Below are positions 55,618 to 64,000 of a DNA stretch of 64,000 nucleotides, in pieces. Below the pieces are notes generated by a model, which was given only the letters and a program-made list of their open reading frames with translations, searched no databases and was not told where the DNA came from. Made by a program: the position numbers and the translations under genes. Source of the stretch: Bryopsis sp. KO-2023 (lineage: Eukaryota; Chlorophyta; Ulvophyceae; Bryopsidales; Bryopsidaceae). The stretch is from positions 1,302,001 to 1,366,000 of the forward strand of contig BSYQ01000013.1 of assembly GCA_030272585.1 (NCBI GenBank). The letters are read 5' to 3'. Positions within the stretch are counted from its first letter, which is position 1. Each line of letters starts with the position of its first letter.

Positions 55618-56613
55618 CTATCGGTCCCCGTGATCACAGTCGTCCTCCCATCCACAGTTCCAGATCTCAACTCCGGAAACGCATCCCCCGCTCAACTCAG
55701 ATGAGCTCCTGAAGACTGGGGTTTTATCCCCATCCCACCCCCAAGCAGATATTTCGTGATCACTATAAAATCCATCCCAAGCGCTGGCTTCTGCCACATG
55801 CAGCACGTGATCATGCCGTGGGGTCTCTTGAGGAAGAGAAACAGCGCAACTTCGCATCTGAGATTTGTGCAAGAGTTGAGGATTCGGTTTTTGCCTCCAA
55901 AACGATGGGAGGGACATATTTGGCATCCTTGACGGCTTTGGCTTCTCTTTCCCGCGGTTCCTCCAGCCCACGCAAGGACTGGGAGGCCCCCGAAAAGTTA
56001 TGCGCTCTTTCACCCGTCTTTGATAATCTGGACGAGGGCTGCCAGGACATCCATGCAAATTTCTCAGTTCGCCGAACAATCTTCCAACAGGTGTAGACGA
56101 CCTGCGTCCCCTTATCCCCAATGGCGCCTTGTTCACAATATCGCGGTGCGGAGATGCAATAAGCCCCATGAATCCAGAGCGAGATCGAAGCACTCTTGGC
56201 ACACACTTTGGGAATCTCCCCTCTTTGCTTGAGTCCAGGTCCAGCGATCTTCTCAAACGCTCCACAGGGAAGGTGTCCAATGGTGAGTCCGTCCCTGCGC
56301 TCAATCCCACGGCCGCCAGAAACTCGTTCACCGCGTACTCGGGGTCGCACCTCCATGGCATGATTTCCATTATAGGCGTTGGCAAGGGTTTAGACAGTTT
56401 GGTGTTTGGCTGTGGATATGGGGTTTGAAGCTTCTTGAGCATGGGGAGGCCGATGGGTGTTGGGAGGGATTCTGGTGGATCCGGCAGGCGAAGAGCTTCC
56501 CCTTGTTGCAACGGTAACCTGGAGGTGGGGTCGTCATTTTTTTGTTGTTTATCACGAGGGCTGGTCATCGCCAGGCACAGTGTCAGTACTTTGGGAGAAT
56601 ACAGCGCTAGCGC
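55618..56613 (-). CDS. Unidentified basic, proline-rich ORF
   Basis: An uninterrupted frame of 336 codons (ATG at 56613, or an in-frame one five codons earlier). The N-terminal part is proline-rich (LPDPPESLPTPIGLP), the middle has WRCDPEYAVNEFLAAVGL and basic Ser-Arg stretches (RGRRSSTPVGRLFGELRN), and the end is rich in Trp, Gly and Asp. No domain recognised. Its length without a stop argues for coding, but a second minus frame is also open for 181 codons over 55811-56356 (AKYVPPIVLEAKTESS reads like protein). The correct frame, or a spliced mixture, is therefore open. Confidence 0.45.
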   Translation of the reverse strand, partial: ALALYSPKVLTLCLAMTSPRDKQQKNDDPTSRLPLQQGEALRLPDPPESLPTPIGLPMLKKLQTPYPQPNTKLSKPLPTPIMEIMPWRCDPEYAVNEFLAAVGLSAGTDSPLDTFPVERLRRSLDLDSSKEGRFPKCVPRVLRSRSGFMGLIASPHRDIVNKAPLGIRGRRSSTPVGRLFGELRNLHGCPGSPRPDYQRRVKERITFRGPPSPCVGWRNRGKEKPKPSRMPNMSLPSFWRQKPNPQLLHKSQMRSCAVSLPQETPRHDHVLHVAEASAWDGFYSDHEISAWGWDGDKTPVFRSSSELSGGCVSGVEIWNCGWEDDCDHGDR

Positions 56614-56628
56614 CATTTTCGAATCCAA

Positions 56629-58391
56629 GCTTGCAAGCCAATTGGGTGCTCAAGAGTTTTGAGCGTTGGATAACACGAGTTTGCCTCACCTTTCATTGGT
56701 TGGGTTGTTTTGAGGAAGTTTTTGTAGCTCCATAAACTGCGGCCGCTTTTCTGGATAGGGACAATTCACTGGATGCTGCCTCACGTTGAGAAAACACCTT
56801 CTGCTCGACTTTCTCGACGGGGGTCCTGGAAAAAAACACTTTGCATCTCACGCTTTGAAATCACAAGGAATGGTGGAAGACTGTCGTGGCATTAGGTAGC
56901 AGTGCATCGACGGAACAAAATCCAGCAACATATATTGGAGGGTCAAGTTAGCTGCACTTGAAAGTTTTTATCAAGTTGTTTTAAAAACCTTGACAGAATT
57001 CAAGAGTAATATGAAATTGTGATATTCTCCATGAACTCGATATCAATCGCGGAGCGGACCGCACAAACATCTGCATGGCAATGATATTTGGGCCGCCCCT
57101 CCGCATCAGAAACGAACAGAACACTCTGCATTCACTCAGGAAGTCTCTGAAAAAACACCTACAGACAGCGGGCGTCGTGCATTCACTGAACTCAGCGCGG
57201 GTATCGAGGCATGCTCTTCTCGTCCCGGCCAGGACACATATTGACTAGCCGTATGTATTGCGTCTTTGCCGCCACCTAAGAACTGACCCAAACACCTAAG
57301 TTGCCTACCACTGGTGCTTATCCCCCCACCCCACAATACCATCCGATACGCTCGACGGAACACTGCTGCCATCGTCCGAGTGAAAGCTGAAAGCTTCCCA
57401 AGCTCCCGAGGAGAATGCATCAAGCGACACGTCTCCACAAAATTGCCTTATTTTCGTGGGCAAGGATTTGCTCGGGTAAAACGCAGGTCGTGGAGTTCCG
57501 CCTGTGCGGTTTTCATCGTATTGAACAAGCATAATGTCACAGACAGGGGGATACTGCCATCTTTCCAACCGTTCCTTGAATCACCACCGAAACCGTACAA
57601 GTCGTTGTAAAATGTCTACACGAACTATATTCAGAGGACACGATAACGTGGTGTTCCGAGGGTGATTTTCCCCTCTCTTCCCAGGTGTACAGCCCCAGCA
57701 GCACTCTCAAGTGAAAACAGATTCCTAAGACTCTCTTCCGGTGGGCTGTATATAACTACGAGTTATCTGCAGGTTCCCAGTTGGTGGTCTGATTGTTTTA
57801 TAGAAAGTCAGCAGGCATCAATCAAATAATCAGTGAACTGGCTAACGACTCCCCAATTTTTTTCACCCATGAATGATAAAGAAATAGGGGAGTCCTATGC
57901 CAGTGAACACAGACAAAAATCTTGATGGCGCACTGTTTGCACTCTTGGTTGTGTGAGTTATTCCTGGTGGAGCATTGGTCAAGGCAAGTTTTTTACGGTT
58001 GGACACAGCCCATGGGCCACAGGCGATCAAATCAGGTCATGTGAAAGTTGAACACGCGCGTGTTTCGTATGACAAGAATAAAACACGTTCAATGTTCTTC
58101 TCTACTTCCTCGAGCTCCCTTTGTGCAACGAGCAAGAGTGGATTCCAAAGCCCTACTAGTAGTTATGATTAATCATAACTATATTGTGGGCATGAATTCC
58201 GCTCATGGTGCGGATGGAACCCAGAATGCCAGAAACTCGAAACCACACAGTCGAACTGGACGGAGCGCTGTTGCTGTCGCCAGCTCAACCTCCCTTTTAA
58301 GACCCTTCACAAGGCTCAACCCCACTCACAAAATCCCAGCACGAAACACGTATCCACTGTATAAGAAAAACCGCGTTTGCAAATAGGTCGT
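56629..58391. other. Spacer, no supported gene
   Basis: About 1.7 kb. Overlapping minus frames at 57136-57568 are open but lack recognisable motifs. The last 300 bases should contain the promoter of the coiled-coil gene. Confidence 0.4.
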
Positions 58392-58981
58392 ATGGATCCT
58401 GGGAGTACTGGCGAATATGCAGAAGGGGGTGATGGCGGCGCAGCTCGCAGTGGGGGTCCGATTCAGGGCGGGGAAAATGCCGGCGATGGGCCAGAAGGGG
58501 GGGCTTCCCCAGTGACGGACATTGTGGCATCGCTTTTCAGGGACGAGCTCGACGCCGCACTGCAAGTAATTCTTTTCTGTTCGCAAACCGCAATTCCACG
58601 ATCGTCCGTGAAGGTTTAATAAATACGTCTTGTCGCGCGCGCGTCGAGCCCTTGTTTCAATTACCTTTTCCTGTTTTCTGGATTCCCCAAAGAAACGGCG
58701 AAGCGTTGAAGAAAGGAAAAGAGGTCAAAATTTCACTGGAGGTTCATTGCAAAAAGAACACCAGATTCAAAATATGCAGTGGGAATGCGCAGAACGAATT
58801 GTTGCCTCGAGCCCAAGAGATCGAAGAAGGGGTGTCAGCCATGCAGTACGAAGCCGATTGCATGACCAACAAGGCGCAAGAGGAGAGAAAGGAATTGGAG
58901 GCGGAGCTCAGCAGGTTGACCGATCTGGTGTTGATGTTCCAGCGACAGATATCGCAGCTGTTGCCTGGAATCCAGCTTTGA
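58392..58981 (+). CDS. Small coiled-coil protein, unidentified
   Basis: Exon 1 is 58392-58565 (MDPGSTGEYAEGGDGG.., Gly-rich, ending DIVASLFRDELDAALQ) with a donor GTAATT. The second exon ends at 58981 and is certain in its last part (QEIEEGVSAMQYEADCMTNK, ELEAELSRLTDLVLMF), a heptad-patterned helix. Its start is ambiguous: AG sites before 58722 and 58793 both keep the phase, giving proteins of about 120-145 residues. A short helical protein with a disordered start could be a subunit of a coiled-coil complex (Mediator, BLOC or kinetochore type), but no family was recognised. Confidence 0.6.
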
Positions 58982-60388
58982 AAACGATAGATCCAACAAC
59001 ATGACTGTCGCTGGGGAGGACACAGGGTGCTGTGGGGTGCACAGAGAATTTGACGTCGTTTCTGAGAAAAAAATTGGGGGGGGACGTGATTGGGTGAGGC
59101 GTATTTAGGAGGGAAAGGTTAGTTAGGGATTGCCTGGAGAAGATTGAGGTACGAACCTAAAGATGATCGTTGTTATGCTGAACGCAAACATAGACGAATC
59201 TGATATTCTTTCCAGAAACTCAACAAGTGCCGCAAACTCCCAAGCTCATATTTCGATAATTGAGTGTCAAGGATCGTCTCGTTGGGCAAGCAGGTGTAGA
59301 GATGCTTTTCATCCACACTGAAGAATGGGATATATTGAGCAGTTATCCAGACTCTTTCCTGCTGTTTTCTTTGTTTCCAAGAATTTTTTCACAATCACCT
59401 TCCAAATTCAGAAAATGAAAAGTTATCATCGGATCACAGAGATCCTCCTTTTCTTTCCTCATGTCTGACAACTGTCAGTGAAGCTACCAAGAAACTAGAA
59501 AAGCATTTCATGCATGTGACCACCACCATATCGTTACCATTTGATTATTGCGTTACCGTTACAAGGGTTGCCGGAACTATGGGTCCACAGTTTCTTCTAT
59601 TCATCAACTTGCACTGAACATATTTAACCAGCTGTTGGACTGGCGTCACTCAAAACGGTTTTGCACCCTTATTCACCTGGAACTCGGAAAGCTTGAGGTA
59701 AGGAACGTCATAGTCGAACTGCTGCAGCAGCTGGTGCTGCAGTCTCCTGACGCCTGCAGCAATATTTGAGTTGTTGGAAATGTCACAAATGTACAAAGCA
59801 ACCACTCTCTAATGGGCTTTTTTCCTCCAGAGGACGTAGTTAATGATCATCATCATCCACCCTGTTGCCAGCCCCCCATCCTCGAAATCGATCACAGCAG
59901 AAAATCTTGACATATGATCAAGCTATCCTGTCAAAGTGCAAAAACCTGTTTGAGATCGAACCACCGTCCGAGAAAGCGGTCGAGACGAAAAGATTGTTGT
60001 TTGATTAGTGCAAACTGGATCCCAGGACGTGTTCGCAAATCTGAAACTGACAAGTGTAAAGGGAGCTGAGTGGGACGGGAGCTTTTATCGACAGAGTATG
60101 ACGTCTGGTGTGACAGACTGAGTGAGTGAGGTCTGCATTAGTTCATTGTGAAAATATTTGGCTCAAGTGGGGTGTTCTTGGGGACATTCGGCTACAAGTT
60201 GCTTCAATCAGCTCTTTGGTGATGGCCTGTTTTGCTGTGATTTTAGTCAATGCTGATTTTGCTTTGTTCACTTTTCTGTGTGACTGTACATATTTTCGAG
60301 TCTCGCTTTTGGGGGAATTTGTTAACATGTCATTGTGAATTTAGGGAGGGGAGAGCATCGTTCCTGTGAATTCAAGAGGGGCCCAAAC
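58982..60388. other. Spacer, no supported gene
   Basis: About 1.4 kb without a gene or clear repeat. The part after about 60100 is presumably the 5' region of the F-box gene. Confidence 0.4.
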
Positions 60389-61462
60389 ATGAGCAACTGT
60401 TTTTTTCCCATCGAATGGGACTTGCCAGAAGACATTTTAGTCGATATTCTTCGAAGGATTCCTGCCATATCGCTTGCTAGATGCTCGTGTGTGGCCAAGT
60501 CTTGGAGGGACGTCACGAAAAATGAACATGATTTGAACAGAAAAATTGGCTTGGAGCGTGCATGGGTGCATGATCCAGCACAACCCATTATCCATAAGGA
60601 CTACGGTGAAGTTTTCACATTTTGTTTTGATAGGATGGAAAATCTGGTCGCCTTGGGCGGTCCATACAGGTTCAAGGTGTTGGATTTCGACACGGGGAAA
60701 ATTGTTTTTGATTGCGATGAAACGGGCTCGGTGCAGAGTCTTTCTTTCATGGACGGGATGCTTTTGTCGGGGGGATGCGATGGAAACTTGTGTGGATGGG
60801 ATGTAACCACATGGAGCAAGCTTTTTAGCGTCTCGATTCTCGATTGCTACATTTTTTCGATCGCAGACCTCGGGGACGGTGTGGCTGTTGGGGGTTTCGA
60901 TGGGGATCTTGAAATTTGGAAAAAAGGGGTGTGGAAACTGGAGAGGTCCCTTCGAGGTCACACAGACAATGTTTATCAGCTTGTGCATGAGGAAGGCAAC
61001 CTCTTGATCAGCGGCTCCCTCGACGAGACGGTTCGAATATGGAACTTGGATGATCACACTTGCATAAGAGTGATTTCTGGACAAAAAGAGGGTACAAGCT
61101 CCTTGGTTGTTTCCGATGGAGTGATCTTTTGTGGGGCAAATGACGGCAAAATCCGCTCCTGGAAATTGGAAAATGGCAAACATTTGGAAACCTTTGAAGG
61201 TCACTCGAACAGCGTGACGTCGCTTGCACTGAATGGAGGTAGGGTTTTCAGCGGATCACATGATGGCACCGTGAAAATGTGGGATGCAACCAAGGGGGTG
61301 TGCGTGCGGAGCTTTGATTGTTCCTACGAGGAGGAGAAAGAAGTATTGGAAGTATTGGAAGTTGTGGAAGTTGTGGATGTGTTTTGGGTTGATGAGGAAA
61401 AAATGATCGTTGTTAACGGCCACGGAGAGATTTGGGAGTGGGATTTTTCCAAGGGCCTTTGA
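60389..61462 (+). CDS. F-box/WD40 repeat protein, intronless
   Basis: A single open exon of 357 residues. Residues 10-45 are an F-box (DLPEDILVDILRRIPAISLA, then CVAKSWRDV), which binds Skp1 in SCF ubiquitin ligases. The rest forms WD40 blades of the Fbw7/beta-TrCP type (LLSGGCDGNLCGWDV, LRGHTDNVYQLVHEEGNLLI, SGSLDETVRIWNL, FEGHSNSVTSLAL, SGSHDGTVKMWD). The propeller should present a substrate; which one is unknown. The last blade holds an expanded microrepeat (VLEVLEVVEVVDV). Lack of introns contrasts with all neighbours except mTERF and suggests a retroposed copy, although the frame is intact. The start at 60389 was chosen as the first ATG; the frame upstream has only GTG. Confidence 0.9.
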   Translation: MSNCFFPIEWDLPEDILVDILRRIPAISLARCSCVAKSWRDVTKNEHDLNRKIGLERAWVHDPAQPIIHKDYGEVFTFCFDRMENLVALGGPYRFKVLDFDTGKIVFDCDETGSVQSLSFMDGMLLSGGCDGNLCGWDVTTWSKLFSVSILDCYIFSIADLGDGVAVGGFDGDLEIWKKGVWKLERSLRGHTDNVYQLVHEEGNLLISGSLDETVRIWNLDDHTCIRVISGQKEGTSSLVVSDGVIFCGANDGKIRSWKLENGKHLETFEGHSNSVTSLALNGGRVFSGSHDGTVKMWDATKGVCVRSFDCSYEEEKEVLEVLEVVEVVDVFWVDEEKMIVVNGHGEIWEWDFSKGL

Positions 61463-62311
61463 CACTGTGTGTCCCCCATACCAAACCACTGAACATACAT
61501 AGTCTTGAAAAAGAATTGCAGAAACAAAAAATTCTCAAGCACCAACTGAACACTGGACTGCCATTCTAGTATGGGGTTGCATGGCATGCTCAAAATTCAT
61601 GTGAGTGGAGAATGCACACACATGCACACTTGTATTTTTTCCATGCACCCATTGACATTTTGATAGCTGATTAGGGCAGGTGGAAAAAAAAGAATACAGA
61701 GAAAACCTTGAGAACTGCAGCAATGAGGGCCCTGTGTAAGAAGAAATTTTCTTGTGATTTGGTCAACTCTTTCTTTAAAAATATCAATGCAAGGAGATTT
61801 CCTCCAGAGTCGAAGTGCAAACCGTGTGTGCAAATTAGTATGTATCTGTCGCTGCACTTTACTCCTTTTTTTTTTTCTCTTTGAAGCTGGGGACAACAGG
61901 TGCTGTTCATTTCATTTCACAATGAATGATTCCGAACCCCCCCCCCCCAGCTCCACCACCTTCTATCCTCCCCAACTCTCCTCGATTTTCCGAATATGTT
62001 TTCGTTCTTTCGAGAATCGCCTTGGTCAAACCTCAATCGTGGCAGCAATGGACAAACATCCTGTCCAAAATACGATGCATTATTTTTCTTTTAAAGAAAA
62101 AAGAAGAGAGAGAGACAGTGAGTCTTATGCTAAACAGCAAACCATTCGTCGATTGTCAATTCTTCTATTGGTTATGACCAACAAACAGGAGTGTCACTAA
62201 TGGTTCATCCAAAGATGGCGGAATCAGCATTCTTACCAACACTCTCCTGGTTTTCCTGCCATATTGGGGTACTCTTCTCTTCAGTCTTTTTTTTTGGGTG
62301 GGTGATAACCT
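61463..62311. other. Spacer between converging genes
   Basis: About 850 bp between the 3' ends of the F-box (+) and PIG-H (-) genes. No gene seen. It contains a C run at 61938-61949. Confidence 0.4.
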
Positions 62312-63921
62312 TCAGGAAACAACACCCATAGCACAGAGGTCCCTGTAAACCTGTCTCGTGATGGAAAGTCGAGGTTTCAAGTGCTGGCCAGAAAAAAAAA
62401 ACAACAAAAAACAGACATTCTATGTCAGACCCGGGATTTTCTTATTTTCCTGAACGGCTAAGGTGAAGTGCGTCCATTTCATCCTCACAATAACAACTTC
62501 TTTTATATACTGGTTGGAGGAAGAACAAATAAAACGATTAAATATATGGTGCACATATCCTCAAAATGATTGTGGAACAGGGGCAGGACAGAAAAAGCCT
62601 CATTCTTGCTGAGTGTTTTGCTTGCTGTCTGCTCTGGTCCATTTAGAACACACACATATATATATATATAGTCCTCCTCCTCTGGGTTCATGCAAATAAA
62701 CAAGCAAGAATCTTGAATGGCAAAGATATTTTTGTTATTTGTTTATTTTAATTTTTTTTTGGGGGGGGGTGTTACCTCAAATGCTACAGCCAATTCATCC
62801 TGACCCCGCACCACGAAGACCAAGTAGAAATCCACAGACACTGATGTCATCACCTGACAAAAACCATGGGCACAACCCCATCAGTAATGAAATATATATA
62901 TATATATAACGGATTGAACAGATTGAAGGGCAGAGAAATTCTCAATCTCCACCCCCCCCCCCAAAAAAAAAACAAAAAAAAGCAAAAAAAAAAAAAAAAA
63001 AAACGAACAAAGAAGATAAAAAAGGGGAAATTTGCATATGGCATTACCTCGCTCAGCACCACATCCTTGATTTTTTCTATTTCGATGAACTTGGAATCGA
63101 TGCATCCAAGGCGACTACGACTTTCGAGAGTGATGCCGAGACCCTCCCACACTATCAGTTTCTCTGAACAGCAACAAAAAACTGTTCGGCAAAATAACAT
63201 AGCTCTTGAGCCCCCCTCCCCCCCACCAAACTGCTATCACAACAGAGACATATATATATATATAATATAGATAGATAGAGAGAGATAAATAAATAAATCG
63301 CTCTGTTGCAAGTGATCACTTCCACACACACAGAGAGGACTTTCAACACGAAATGGATGTCTCATCCAAAAGCACAGGGCACTATTTCCCATTTTCGTCA
63401 ATTTTTTTTCAATTTTTTTTTCCTGTTTTTCAGCACAACAGATTTGTTATTGTTTATTTTATTTCCCCCCCCCCCTTGTCTCACCGCTCTGACAGGATGT
63501 CGCTGAAACAAAAACAGCAATACCCAGCACCACCAACAGCCCCCCAAAACCAACAGCCTGAATCACCACCACGTGCAATACATCTAGTACCAACCAAATG
63601 TTTCAAACTAATGGACAGCAAATTAGTCATTTGCATGATGATGAGGATTCAGCCCCGATGAAATGCATTTGAAGAGAGATGCATCGTTTCAGTGAGTTCT
63701 TTCTTTCTTTCTTTCCAGGCTTTGAAAAACATGTTTGTTTGTTTTTCCTTCCTGCTATGGCAAAAGCAATTTTTTTTTGGTAAAGACCCTGGTACCTGCT
63801 GAGCTATGAAGATTGAGAACAAAACCAGACCGGCGTAAAACGCCAAGCTCTTGCCCCCCTCCGTCCGAACGCAGAATTCTTTACCGAACGGAGTCAGAGT
63901 AGCACTCAACGTACGTCTCAT
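62312..63921 (-). CDS. PIGH: PIG-H, GPI-GlcNAc transferase subunit
   Basis: Exons 63921-63796, 63163-63048, 62853-62776 and 62383-62312. The first has a membrane segment (LAFYAGLVLFSIFIAQQ). The second is the PIG-H signature (EKLIVWEGLGITLESRSRLG, then FIEIEKIKDVVLSE). The third continues VMTSVSVDFYLVFVVRGQDE. The last ends HLKPRLSITRQVYRDLCAMG, matching the family C-terminus. PIG-H supports PIG-A in the first step of GPI-anchor synthesis on the cytosolic face of the ER. Exons 2-4 join in phase. Between exons 1 and 2 the phases differ by one, so a small exon between 63200 and 63790 is missing from my model. The start at 63921 is the first ATG; the true start could lie upstream, beyond the window. 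Confidence 0.88.
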
Positions 63922-64000
63922 AAACACCAGCCAATGGAGAGAACCTCGAGGGGTTAGAGGTTCCAAACAACAAAAAAACAGACCAGGTTGATTTATTGAG

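Overview
This is a nuclear window from a eukaryote whose genes carry several GT-AG introns each. I reconstructed exons by joining splice sites that keep the reading frame and conserved motifs. The organism looks like a protist or alga. The signs are dense introns, a plant-type endosulfine (YFDSADW motif), a plastid-style bestrophin, an mTERF protein, and a receptor kinase with an architecture I do not know from animals or land plants. I cannot name the lineage.

Layout. Bases 1-8610 are a nest of mobile DNA. Two pieces of a Ty3/gypsy retrotransposon lie head to head. Two inverted 1996-bp hAT-like terminal-inverted-repeat elements have perfect 8-bp target duplications, and each is itself interrupted by a 1025-bp element of a second family, again with 8-bp duplications. 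Both families contain back-to-back tRNA-like sequences. 9320-15204 encodes a 12-exon receptor kinase (VWA/Cache ectodomain, C-type lectin, one membrane segment, kinase). 15929-19909 is a probable third transposon, bounded by ATGGGAA repeats, full of TGTGCGGGG repeats and carrying a broken copy of an ASNSD1-like gene.

From 20 kb on the window is gene-dense: bestrophin-like channel (+), NOB1 (-), RING protein with an acidic tail (+), NAC-alpha (+), SERAC1-like lipase/esterase with helical repeats (+), endosulfine (-), secreted Asp-rich tandem-repeat protein (+), TBC1D20-like Rab GAP (-), mTERF protein (+), ribosomal protein S11/uS17 (-), leucine-rich-repeat protein (-), an unidentified 336-codon ORF (-), a small coiled-coil protein (+), an intronless F-box/WD40 protein (+) and PIG-H (-). 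NOB1/RING and TBC1D20/mTERF are head-to-head pairs that probably share promoter regions.

The genes do not form one pathway. Ribosome biogenesis and translation recur (NOB1, RPS11, NAC-alpha), as do ER and membrane functions (PIG-H, TBC1D20, SERAC1). Spacers are rich in homopolymer tracts, notably T-run/G-run junctions that always have the same polarity. The most unusual items are the receptor kinase architecture and the nested transposons with paired tRNA-like arms.
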